From the NCBI GenBank assembly GCA_001775395.1, contig MEWP01000142.1, forward strand, positions 1 to 62,741: a stretch of 62,741 nucleotides of DNA, written 5' to 3'. A program made the position numbers and the translations under genes. This stretch comes from a candidate division Zixibacteria bacterium RBG_16_53_22 (GTDB lineage Bacteria > Zixibacteria > MSB-5A5 > UBA10806). The notes under the pieces were generated by a model. The model worked only from the letters and a program-made list of their open reading frames with translations, was not told the DNA's origin and searched no databases. The stretch's first letter is position 1, and every line of letters starts with the position of its first letter. Positions 16,665-24,808 of the stretch are shown piece after piece.

Positions 16665-17003
16665 CTACTGTCCCTTTATCTGAGATATTGCGTTCTTGAT
16701 CTCAAGCCTTACCAAACCGACGTTGACATTCGGCTCGGTGACGACCGCCAGTATCCCCACGCCGGCGTCGCTTAAGAAAATCTTCCCGGCATCGGCCTCT
16801 ATCGTGACGCGATCAGGGGTTTGCTGTTTTAGCCTTTCGAGAGCGCGGCCGACATTCGACATGATCGAAGCCGCCATGGCGCCGACAGTTTCATCTTCCA
16901 GCCGCGCATCCAGATCGGCCGCTATGATAATGCCATCATTGCCGACCAGCATCGAGCCCTTGACTCCCGAGGTCCTGTTGAGTTCGCTTAGGACGTTATA
17001 CAT
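16665..17003 (-). CDS. roadblock/LC7 protein, MglB-like
   Basis: The 112-residue protein is a minimal roadblock/LC7 domain, the closest in this cluster to MglB in size. Key stretches are 'KGSMLVGNDGIIIAADLD', the helix 'VGAMAASIMSNVGRALERL' and 'GKIFLSDAGVGILAVV'. The ATG at 17003 is preceded by a strong GGGAGG site; an ATG eight codons upstream has none. It overlaps the preceding roadblock gene by eight bases and ends 17 bases before the GTPase gene. This gene pair, MglB then MglA, is the usual order of the system, and it is probably the GTPase-activating partner. Confidence 0.87.
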   Translation of the reverse strand: MYNVLSELNRTSGVKGSMLVGNDGIIIAADLDARLEDETVGAMAASIMSNVGRALERLKQQTPDRVTIEADAGKIFLSDAGVGILAVVTEPNVNVGLVRLEIKNAISQIKGQ

Positions 17004-17445
17004 ATATAGCCTCCCGGCTTCTTGCATTTTTCTTCGAATTATCGATCGCTGATGAAACAGAGTATTTCTCTTTTACATAGGAAGATATCAGCTCGAGCGA
17101 ACGAGTTATCCTGATGTGAAGGAGATCGTCCGCCTGGCGATCCGCAACCACCAGCAGCATGACAGGAGGCGAAACGGCTATCGTCAGCCAATCATGCGAG
17201 GTTTTTATCACCAGATACTCGATTCCCGGCTCGAAAAGCCTGTGAAAAGGAACCCCCACTGCGTTGATGATTTCCATGGCATAGGCGGCGTACTTCTCGA
17301 GCTCGAAATTTTTCGCGCCGCGACCGGTCAGGACCAGACCCTCGTGATCGGCTATGACAACGCCCCTGACACCCGAATATTCAGCCAGATAGGCAACGGC
17401 GTTTTGAAATTTATCGACGCTCTTTGGTTTTTTGGCTCGACCCAT
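16996..17445 (-). CDS. roadblock/LC7-domain protein
   Basis: The 149-residue protein carries a roadblock fold: 'VRGVVIADHEGLVLTGRG', the helix 'LEKYAAYAMEIINAVG', and 'YLVIKTSHDWLTIAVSPPVMLLVVAD'. A basic N-terminus ('MGRAKKPKSVDK') and a charged C-terminal tail are extra. It overlaps the MglB-like gene by eight bases, so the two are probably made together and may form a heterodimer. Its exact role is unknown. Confidence 0.84.
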   Translation of the reverse strand: MGRAKKPKSVDKFQNAVAYLAEYSGVRGVVIADHEGLVLTGRGAKNFELEKYAAYAMEIINAVGVPFHRLFEPGIEYLVIKTSHDWLTIAVSPPVMLLVVADRQADDLLHIRITRSLELISSYVKEKYSVSSAIDNSKKNARSREAIYV

Positions 17446-17459
17446 AATCTATCCAACAG

Positions 17460-18311
17460 CTACAATTCTATGTTCCCGAACAATTCATCCACCTTTAACT
17501 TCAGCGCTCCCATGCTGACATCATCACGGGAATAGACGACCAGGAAATATTTGCGCTTCTTGATAATCCAGATCTTCGCGGCCGCGGTTTCGATCAAGAC
17601 CTCGAAGGCGGCCCCCAATCCCACCCTCGACATGCTTTGAACGACGTTATCGTATATGCCTTTGGACAACGCCCCAAACTCCTCCTTGGAATAACTGCTG
17701 TCGATCCTGGCCTCCAAAATCAAACCCTCGTTACCGACTGCCAGCACGCCCAACACCCGCGGCGTAATTTTCAGGAGGCCTATCGCCTGAGGAAGAGAAA
17801 TGCCCTTCTTTTCGACGGCATGTTCCTGCGGGCTATGATCGAAAGCCGGTTCGCCGACGTTCCGAGTCTTGGGTTCGAGGCGAACCGAAGTTGTCTCTTC
17901 CTTTTCTATCATTTCCAGCAGCCGCTTGATATTCTCGTCGTCGGGGTCGCTGCCGGATAACCTGTCGATAATGGCCGCGGCCTCCGACTTCTGGCCCCGT
18001 CTGATGAGAATCTCCGCCTCGAGCAGATCGGTTGACCTCGTCCGTCCGGCTATGTCGATGGTGCGCTGAAGCTCGGTCCAGGCCTGCTCGTAATTTTCCT
18101 TGGCCAGGTGGATCTTGGTCATGACTATTCTGGCGGACGCATATTCGGGGTGAAGCATCAGGCCCTGATGACATATATCATAGGCCCTGACGACATCGCC
18201 ACTTTTCCGGTAGGCGTCAGCCAGAGCCGCAAAAATCTGGCTCTGCGGATCGGCCGCCAGGATTCTTTCGCATTTTGCAATACGATCATCTATCTCAACA
18301 GTATCGAACAT
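17460..18311 (-). CDS. TPR protein with C-terminal roadblock domain
   Basis: The 283-residue protein joins an N-terminal TPR region (about 1-130, with 'IFAALADAYRKSGDVVRAYDI' over a helical pair) to a charged linker and a C-terminal roadblock/LC7 domain ('VLGVLAVGNEGLILEARIDS'-type segment, 'KIWIIKKRKYFLVVYSRDD'). The ATG at 18311 has a GAGG site six bases away and is preferred to a GTG four codons upstream. The TPRs could bring a partner to the GTPase complex. It lies 14 bases before the next roadblock gene. Confidence 0.84.
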   Translation of the reverse strand: MFDTVEIDDRIAKCERILAADPQSQIFAALADAYRKSGDVVRAYDICHQGLMLHPEYASARIVMTKIHLAKENYEQAWTELQRTIDIAGRTRSTDLLEAEILIRRGQKSEAAAIIDRLSGSDPDDENIKRLLEMIEKEETTSVRLEPKTRNVGEPAFDHSPQEHAVEKKGISLPQAIGLLKITPRVLGVLAVGNEGLILEARIDSSYSKEEFGALSKGIYDNVVQSMSRVGLGAAFEVLIETAAAKIWIIKKRKYFLVVYSRDDVSMGALKLKVDELFGNIEL

Positions 18312-18387
18312 ATGGGACCTCACAGGTCAATCTGACTAAATAAGTTATCGACAATAATGCCGGGATGTTTAGGGCCAACGCCGATTC

Positions 18388-18753
18388 CTATCTCAATCCC
18401 TTCCGGTATAAATAAAGACCCACCATGAAGAGCAATACCGAGCCGACTCGGGTCACCAACATGGCCAGGCGCAAATCATATTGATTCAGGACGATTTCAA
18501 ATAATTCGAGCAGCCGTATCGCGCCGCCAACCGCCGCTACGGCGATGCCGGCCAGGATGAACAGCCAGGGAGTCCCCAGACTTCCGCCCTTTAGCGCCGA
18601 GAAGATTATCGCGGCCAAAAGCAGGCAAACTACCGAGAAGAACATAAACAGCGATTCCTGCAGAATTGCATACTGTGTCTGGTCCATCGCGCAAGCCACG
18701 CCGCTATCCGCAGCAATCACAGTCAGGGTCAGGAAAAAGACACGAGCCGGCAT
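18388..18753 (-). CDS. small membrane protein of the motility cluster
   Basis: The 121-residue protein has a signal-like N-terminus and then three hydrophobic helices ('SLFMFFSVVCLLLAAIIFSAL', 'PWLFILAGIAVAAVGGAI', 'VTRVGSVLLFMVGLYLY'). No family is recognised. It starts one base after the PATAN gene ends, so the two are tightly coupled. It may anchor or sense for the roadblock/GTPase complex, but this is only inferred from position. Confidence 0.68.
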   Translation of the reverse strand: MPARVFFLTLTVIAADSGVACAMDQTQYAILQESLFMFFSVVCLLLAAIIFSALKGGSLGTPWLFILAGIAVAAVGGAIRLLELFEIVLNQYDLRLAMLVTRVGSVLLFMVGLYLYRKGLR

Positions 18754-18754
18754 A

Positions 18755-19921
18755 TTACCTGTCCCTCAAGGCCCGCGAGAACTCCTCTTCCAGGCCGTAT
18801 TTCATGGCAATTTGCCGGTTGCGATTGATAGTGTTCTGGATATTGATTTTTATTTCCGATAGGACGCGCCTGTAGATCTTATTCCCCAGATTCTTCTGCA
18901 CGGCGATCAAGTAGTCGTTCATCAGGGAGTTGAAGTTGGATACCAGGCGCCAAATCCTGGCCTCCTCCGGCAGCCTTTTATAGAGCTCCACGAAAAGGTC
19001 GAGTTTAACCTGGCCATCGCGACCGCTGAAAATCTGGTTCAGCACCGGATAAAACATCCTGTTTTCCTCAAAGGTCTCGTAGATTACCCTTTCGCCTTTG
19101 GCGCCGAGTTTCTCTTTAAGGTTCGAGAATATGAATATCAAATTTCCTATGTAGACATTGGCCAGAAGCTCGATCAGCGCCTTCTGCTCCACCTCGGCCG
19201 TCTTGTCGACCGCCACATGCTTCCCGATTTTAAGGAGGCCCATATTGAGCAGATTGGCGATCGATTTGCAGGTTAGAAATTGATCCAGAAAGCTCTCCTC
19301 GACTATCTTCTGGAGCGTCTTGCCGGCGCCGATCAAGGCCAATACCATGAATTCGCTCCTGGACAGGTTCATCTCCTCCGATTTCATGGCCGGCTCCGGC
19401 ACGATTTCCAGAAAGGCATCATCGGGGGGCAGGATTTTCTTGAGCTCCTCCCATTCGTCGATTCGCCTCATCCCCTCCATTATCATATTCATGGGATTCA
19501 ACTCGGTCTGGATAACGCTGGCCGGGGGAGCTTTGCCCTCGGTCAACTCGAATTTCCCGTCCTTCCAGCCGAACAGGGCATAAACGATCTCCTCGATCTG
19601 CATCTTGAGGCATTCGAAGATTTCCTCTTTGGAGAATAGTTTTTTTTCGACCAGGAGGGCCCCGATCTTCTTGCCTTCGTTTTCGGTGTTGAGGATCTCG
19701 TCGAGCTCGGCCTTGGAGATGCGGCCCTTCTTGAGCAGGAGATTTCCGAAAAGGTCTTCGCGGGAGTTTGACGAGGCATAGACCAGCAGGCCGTCGCGGA
19801 AATATATATCGCGCCTGGCCTCGTCCCTGCTGATAGATAACATGCCGGTCTTCTTTGATGAGACGATCAGCTGGAAAACGTCTGGCAGCGAAACGGTTTT
19901 CAGGTTACCGGCAAACCCCAA
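18755..19921 (-). CDS. PATAN/DUF4388-domain protein
   Basis: The 388-residue protein begins with a PATAN (DUF4388) domain: 'GNLKTVSLPDVFQLIVSSKK', 'GMLSISRDEARRDIYFRDG' and 'YALFGWKDGKFELTEG'. The rest (about 170-388) is mostly helical with no known family. PATAN domains are common in regulators of pili and gliding, and in cyanobacteria bind pilus and phototaxis partners. The start is a TTG with a GAGAGG site eight bases upstream. It begins 13 bases after comEC ends and is the first gene of the GTPase module. Confidence 0.85.
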   Translation of the reverse strand: MGFAGNLKTVSLPDVFQLIVSSKKTGMLSISRDEARRDIYFRDGLLVYASSNSREDLFGNLLLKKGRISKAELDEILNTENEGKKIGALLVEKKLFSKEEIFECLKMQIEEIVYALFGWKDGKFELTEGKAPPASVIQTELNPMNMIMEGMRRIDEWEELKKILPPDDAFLEIVPEPAMKSEEMNLSRSEFMVLALIGAGKTLQKIVEESFLDQFLTCKSIANLLNMGLLKIGKHVAVDKTAEVEQKALIELLANVYIGNLIFIFSNLKEKLGAKGERVIYETFEENRMFYPVLNQIFSGRDGQVKLDLFVELYKRLPEEARIWRLVSNFNSLMNDYLIAVQKNLGNKIYRRVLSEIKINIQNTINRNRQIAMKYGLEEEFSRALRDR

Positions 19922-19934
19922 TTTGGAATCCTCT

Positions 19935-22232
19935 CTATTTTCGCGGCTTCATTGTCTCGAGTTCGATGGCGCCGCCGAAGCCGCTGACAGCGAAAGCGCC
20001 GCAAAGCGATGTCGACAGGATCTTTTCGCGCGAATGCGTTAACTTCTCGCGTCTTTCCGGCGCAGTGACCGAGTATCTGTCTGGAGAAAATATTGCGAAC
20101 TGCGGATCGCATTTATAAAGTATCTCCAGAGACCTGCTTTGGGCATACCGGCTCCAGGGCAGCTCGATGAGCATTATGTTGCTGGCGAATATTTCCTCAC
20201 GAATCGTCATACCTGCCCAGCCGGCCAGAATTAATACACTCCCGTCAACACCAATCTCTATAGCGGGATAAGCCAATGCCCCCGCATTGGTATTATCGGA
20301 TTGATCCCATAGGACCTTAATGCCGGGCAAAGAAACATTGGCGCCTATAATGGAATCGATACGCGATTTAAACGGCTCTTTGACCTCAAGCGTAACGATC
20401 TTTGAATCGAATTCCGATGCGATGCGGTCGATTTCGCGGCATCCGGGCGTAACGGTCAGAATGATATCCGGACCATGATCGTAACTGCTTAATATATGGG
20501 GAATTACGATGTCATCGGCGTCGCTGCCCGGCTCGTAGATATCAAGACCCGCGACCGTGGGTTGTCCCGCGGCCGTGAAGATCCAGGCGTGATTTCGACG
20601 CAGGTCGAGAAACTCCAGCCTCCAATCCGGATGCCGTTCGAGTGCCTTGCCCCAGATGAGGATATTCAGCGCGACCAACATCGAGATGAGCGCGCGCCGG
20701 CTCAACCGGTGTCGGATGGCGTTCTCAAAGACAATATAAAAGGCGAGCCAGAAGAGAATAATCGCGTCCCAGCCGGGAGAGGCCGATACAATCTTGGCAT
20801 GCGGCAGCGAAGCGAAAAACCTCAAGATCGCGATTATAATATCGAGAACAATCTGCAGGGGCACAGCCGCCGCCAGCGGCAGCCATCCGCCAATAATGGT
20901 AAAGGCGAGAAGAGCGATTCCGAACGTAATGGCGAGTCCGGCAAGCAACATGACAGGGACATTCGCCAGCGCCCCCAGAACCGGGATGCTGTGAAAATGA
21001 TGCGCCACGAGCGGCAAGACTGCGACTTGGGCGGCCGATGTGCCCAGGAGCGCCAGGGCCACCCATTTCAACCATCTTAAATAAGGTCGATCTAAGACCT
21101 TGGTGACTCCCGTAAGACCCGGCAAAGCGTAGATAATCCCGAACGTGGCGGCAAATGACAATTGAAAGCCGACGTCGAATAAGTGAGAAGGTTGCCAGAG
21201 GAGCATCAAGAGGCCGGCAAAGGCCAACAGGTTGATAAGGTCTGGTTTCCTCATCCAGCCATAGGCGAAGATTACGACCGCCGCCATTATTGACGCTCTT
21301 ATCACCGATGGCTCCAACCTGGTTAGTATCGCAAAGGCCGCAACGACCAAGAGAAGGACAACCGCCTTTACGCTCCTGGGCAGATGAAAAAGGGATAACA
21401 GGCACCCGAATATGAGAAGCACCATGCCGACATTGGAGCCGGATACCGCCATGAGGTGCATCGTGCCGGTGTCCCTGAAAAGCCTCTGATAATCTTTGGG
21501 CAACTCCCGCCTCTCCCCCAGGGCAAACCCTGTCAACATCGATGATTTTTCCGAAGAAAGATATTGTTTTGCTATCGAGGTCAGCTTCTGCCTGAACGGG
21601 GTCACTGAAGAACTTACAAACGAATCCCCTCCCTTGACAACGACGACATTCGAGGGATCTGATACATAGGCCTCGGCGAAAATCTCCTTCATTTTCAGAT
21701 AGGCCGAGTAGTCAAAGCCTAAAGGATTGGTGGCTCCGGAGGGTTTGTACAGAAAGCAGGCGATCTCAAGGTAATCATCGTGGCTTATGTCAAGCCCGGG
21801 CTGGGATATTCTGACCCTGATTCGTCCGAGAGTCGGAATCCAGGCTCGATCGAGACGCAGGGAATCGACCTCCAGAATCAAATAGGTCTTGTCCGGCCTG
21901 AAATCCGGTTCCTCTATCACGCGGCCGGCGATATCGGTCCGGATACCTTCACCCACGATATTTGCGATATGATTGGGCGGGAACGGCCCCAGCGAGACCG
22001 CCGCCAGATGCCAGCCCAGAAACGATAGCGATAGCATCAAGAAAATCGAGGCCGCCCGGGCAGCCTGTCTGAAATGCAGATAGAGAGCGCACAGGAATAC
22101 AGCGGCAAATGAAATAAGCGGATAATAATAAGGAATGTGGAATTGTGTTGAGGCTAAAATGCCGGCGATCAGGAATACAAGCGCTACTAATGCTGGACGG
22201 CGACCGAACAGCGAGTGATCAGGATCGCTCAT
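19935..22232 (-). CDS. comEC: ComEC/Rec2 DNA-uptake channel
   Basis: The 765-residue protein has an N-terminal DUF4131-like domain, a competence domain with many membrane helices ('GTMHLMAVSGSNVGMVLLIF', 'LEPSVIRASIMAAVVIFAYG', 'HLFDVGFQLSFAATFGIIY'), and a C-terminal soluble domain. ComEC carries one DNA strand across the inner membrane in natural transformation. The C-terminal part lies where other ComEC proteins have a metallo-beta-lactamase domain, but no HxHxDH is present. It overlaps the upstream acyltransferase gene by four bases and shares the transcript of the pilus motor genes. Confidence 0.92.
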   Translation of the reverse strand: MSDPDHSLFGRRPALVALVFLIAGILASTQFHIPYYYPLISFAAVFLCALYLHFRQAARAASIFLMLSLSFLGWHLAAVSLGPFPPNHIANIVGEGIRTDIAGRVIEEPDFRPDKTYLILEVDSLRLDRAWIPTLGRIRVRISQPGLDISHDDYLEIACFLYKPSGATNPLGFDYSAYLKMKEIFAEAYVSDPSNVVVVKGGDSFVSSSVTPFRQKLTSIAKQYLSSEKSSMLTGFALGERRELPKDYQRLFRDTGTMHLMAVSGSNVGMVLLIFGCLLSLFHLPRSVKAVVLLLVVAAFAILTRLEPSVIRASIMAAVVIFAYGWMRKPDLINLLAFAGLLMLLWQPSHLFDVGFQLSFAATFGIIYALPGLTGVTKVLDRPYLRWLKWVALALLGTSAAQVAVLPLVAHHFHSIPVLGALANVPVMLLAGLAITFGIALLAFTIIGGWLPLAAAVPLQIVLDIIIAILRFFASLPHAKIVSASPGWDAIILFWLAFYIVFENAIRHRLSRRALISMLVALNILIWGKALERHPDWRLEFLDLRRNHAWIFTAAGQPTVAGLDIYEPGSDADDIVIPHILSSYDHGPDIILTVTPGCREIDRIASEFDSKIVTLEVKEPFKSRIDSIIGANVSLPGIKVLWDQSDNTNAGALAYPAIEIGVDGSVLILAGWAGMTIREEIFASNIMLIELPWSRYAQSRSLEILYKCDPQFAIFSPDRYSVTAPERREKLTHSREKILSTSLCGAFAVSGFGGAIELETMKPRK

Positions 22233-23125
22233 GCAGTCGATTTCCAGCGCCGGTGGGGCCAGAACCAGTGGTCGGGGTATTGCCTGACATATTTTTCCAG
22301 GGTCGTGGTGTAGGCTTGAGTGAGCTTTTTGATATCCTCGTCTTTATCGCCGGATGGCTCGATCTCGATGGGCGGCTCGATTATGATCGTCTGCTTCAGG
22401 CCTTCTCTGATTATGAATCCGCAGGCCAGAGGCGCTCCCGTTTTGAGCGAGAAGGCCGCCGGTCCCTTGGGTGTCGAGGCCGGCCGGCCCAGGAACTGCA
22501 CTATGACACCATCCGAACCGGCATCCTGGTCTGAGAGCATGCAGACCATTCGTCCGTTCTTGACTGCCTTGAATACGCCGCGCGCGGCCACGCCGAGTTC
22601 GATAAGGCCGATACCGAACATGGTGCGGTGGCTGTTCATGAGCGCGTTTACCTTGAGGTTATGTTGCTCGCCCACCAGATAGTCTATGGGCCACCCCTCA
22701 CTGGCGATTAGAGCCCCCATCAATTCCCAGCTTCCAAAATGCCCTGTGATCATGACAGCGCCCTTGCCGCGGTCGCGTATCGCCTGTAGATTCTCCTGTC
22801 CTTTAAGGCTCAAGAATTTCTCCAGGCCCCTTTTCTTCAGCGATGGAAACAGGCCATATTCGACCATGCTCCTGGCGATATTTCGGTAGGCGCGCAAGCC
22901 CAATTTTCTATATTCCCTTTCGGTATATTTGTCGCCGAAAGAATTCTTGAGGTTTGCCAGGGTCACCTTGCGCCTGATACCGAATACTGAAAAACCGAGG
23001 AAACCTATAGCATCCCCTGTTAAGAGGGCCAACTTGTATGGAATCAGATTTATTATTGCCAGGAGTGATTTTACAGCAACATATTCGACTTCATACCTTA
23101 TTTTCTTCATCATGGTAACCATCAA
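22229..23125 (-). CDS. LpxL/HtrB-family lipid A acyltransferase
   Basis: The 298-residue protein matches the lysophospholipid/lipid A acyltransferase family. It has the catalytic H-x4-E motif HFGSWE (129-134), the family's 'MLSDQDAGSDG' and a membrane helix near residues 20-50. It adds a secondary acyl chain to the lipid A precursor at the inner membrane. The start is uncertain: four candidates lie between 23110 and 23125, all overlapping the upstream peptidase gene. The C-terminus overlaps comEC. Confidence 0.9.
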   Translation of the reverse strand: MMVTMMKKIRYEVEYVAVKSLLAIINLIPYKLALLTGDAIGFLGFSVFGIRRKVTLANLKNSFGDKYTEREYRKLGLRAYRNIARSMVEYGLFPSLKKRGLEKFLSLKGQENLQAIRDRGKGAVMITGHFGSWELMGALIASEGWPIDYLVGEQHNLKVNALMNSHRTMFGIGLIELGVAARGVFKAVKNGRMVCMLSDQDAGSDGVIVQFLGRPASTPKGPAAFSLKTGAPLACGFIIREGLKQTIIIEPPIEIEPSGDKDEDIKKLTQAYTTTLEKYVRQYPDHWFWPHRRWKSTA

Positions 23126-24056
23126 AATATTTCTTATAGCTGTCGTCGGGCGGTTTCAACATTTCCTCACGTTTCCATCGCCGCCTGACTCTGGCGTTTT
23201 GCCTTCGCTTGATAATAATCATAAGAATAAAGCCGATTGTCAAAACAATCCAGAAGACCTCGCTATCGAAAATGAAGATGAAAAGGTGATACTGGCGCGA
23301 GACGCTGGAATACCAATTGGCGCTCCAGGTGCCATAATCGACTCCCAGCGTGGCTTTCCAACTTCGATGAAAATCCTTGTTCTCGCGATAGAGAGCCAGC
23401 AAATCGGAAAGGACAAGCGGGTCGGTGCGTTTTAGCAGGCGCGTGATTGCCAGATACGATTCAGTGTAGGCCAATTGGGCCTCGGCCCCGTTGAAAGTCG
23501 TGAGGTCCTCGAGTTCGGTTAAGTTCATGAGCCGTCCGGTCCAGACAACACGCGCCACGAGAATGTCCTGCCCGATCCGCCATTCGCCGGAGACGTACAT
23601 TGCCAGCCCCTCGTGAATCCAGCGCGGCAGCCATCGCCCATTTGCGGCTCGGTAAAGCATGATATGGGCTAACTCATGTCCAATCAATTCCCTGAACGAT
23701 TTATTGACCGGCAGATACTTGGGCGATTTTATGACAATCCGGTTTTCGTCTAAAAGAGCCAGGCCGGCTCCCCAATCCGGAGGCTGGAAACCGGCTTGTT
23801 GATTGAATTCCTTCTCCGTAGAGGCGAGAAATATCGTAATTGTGGTATCCAGGGGTTGGCCGACAATTGCCGCTATTCGGGCATGGAAGAAATCGAGATA
23901 ATATCTGGTCGAGTCGGCGTAGATGTCATCGGAAGGCAATACGCTGAAACGAGGTTCCGCCCAGGTCCCAGACGGCGCTAATATCGTTGTTGCGCAAATC
24001 AAAAAGCCCAGCGCGAAAATCTGGGCTTTGGCAAATTTGAAATGCCGGATGGTCAA
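23091..24056 (-). CDS. secreted or membrane peptidase MA-family zinc protease
   Basis: The 321-residue protein has a signal peptide (cleavage near Ala33), a peptidase MA-like domain with the zinc motif HELAH (127-131) and a third ligand Glu149 in 'WIHEGLA', and a C-terminal membrane helix (about 262-282) followed by a basic tail. It would act in the periplasm while anchored by the C-terminus. Its substrate is unknown. It overlaps the UPF0173-type gene by four bases and the acyltransferase gene downstream. Confidence 0.84.
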   Translation of the reverse strand: MTIRHFKFAKAQIFALGFLICATTILAPSGTWAEPRFSVLPSDDIYADSTRYYLDFFHARIAAIVGQPLDTTITIFLASTEKEFNQQAGFQPPDWGAGLALLDENRIVIKSPKYLPVNKSFRELIGHELAHIMLYRAANGRWLPRWIHEGLAMYVSGEWRIGQDILVARVVWTGRLMNLTELEDLTTFNGAEAQLAYTESYLAITRLLKRTDPLVLSDLLALYRENKDFHRSWKATLGVDYGTWSANWYSSVSRQYHLFIFIFDSEVFWIVLTIGFILMIIIKRRQNARVRRRWKREEMLKPPDDSYKKYFDGYHDEENKV

Positions 24057-24739
24057 TTTAACTCGTAAGTTTCGCCGGGTTTTAAGATTATGCCCTCGAC
24101 CCCCAACGACTTGATCTTGTTTATGAATTCCCGGGGGTCGGCGGCGACTAAATCAAATGTGTTATAGTGCATCGGGATGGCTTTTTGAGGGTGAAGAAAT
24201 TCCACCGCCTTAACCGCGTCGCCAACATCCATGGTGAAATTGCCGCCTATCGGCAGGAGCGCCACGTCAATCTTGTCGAGTTCGCCGATCAGCTTCATGT
24301 CGAGGAAAAGCCCGGTGTCGCCGGCATGATAAATGATCTTGCCATCGATTCTGATAATGAACCCCGCCGGGCTGCCGCCATATTGATAATTATCCCCCAG
24401 CGATGAACCGTGATGGGCAATAGTAAGTTTAAGGGAGCCGAAATCGAACTTGTTGCCACCGCCGATATGAAGAGGATGAAATCTCTTGACTCCCTTAGTG
24501 CCGCAATAGGTGGCGATTTCATTGTTCGATATGACCATGGCATCGCTTGCCCTGGCGATCTCGATGGCATCACCGAGGTGATCGCCGTGCCCGTGCGATA
24601 TCAGGATAAAATCCGGCTTCTTGACGGCATCGGTGGTTTTGGCCACCGGATTCCCCTTGATGAAGGGGTCGATCAGAATCTTGTGCTTTCCGTTATCGAG
24701 AAGAAAACAGGAATGTCCGATAAATGTCATTTTCACCAT
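24053..24739 (-). CDS. UPF0173 metal-dependent hydrolase (beta-lactamase fold)
   Basis: The 228-residue protein is a short metallo-beta-lactamase-fold enzyme of the UPF0173/UlaG-like group, with the metal motif HGHGDH (49-54) and the opening 'MTFIGHSCFLL'. The substrate is unknown. The ATG at 24739 is set by a GGAGGA site; a TTG six codons upstream is only part of the same frame. A promoter lies 23-51 bases before the ATG, so this is the probable first gene of the transcript running through comEC and the motility cluster. Confidence 0.88.
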   Translation of the reverse strand: MVKMTFIGHSCFLLDNGKHKILIDPFIKGNPVAKTTDAVKKPDFILISHGHGDHLGDAIEIARASDAMVISNNEIATYCGTKGVKRFHPLHIGGGNKFDFGSLKLTIAHHGSSLGDNYQYGGSPAGFIIRIDGKIIYHAGDTGLFLDMKLIGELDKIDVALLPIGGNFTMDVGDAVKAVEFLHPQKAIPMHYNTFDLVAADPREFINKIKSLGVEGIILKPGETYELN

Positions 24740-24761
24740 AATTCCTCCATTTCCCAATCCG

Positions 24762-24790
24762 AATTTACCCTCTCAACCGGGGCCTGTCAA
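24762..24790 (-). promoter_or_regulatory. promoter heading the hydrolase-comEC-polarity-pilBTC gene train
   Basis: A perfect TTGACA (24785-24790), 17 bases, then TAAATT (24762-24767) on the minus strand. The next 14 kb of minus-strand genes have small gaps or overlaps, and no strong terminator was seen before 10785. Confidence 0.65.
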
Positions 24791-24808
24791 TTGATAATGA
24801 CTTAGATT

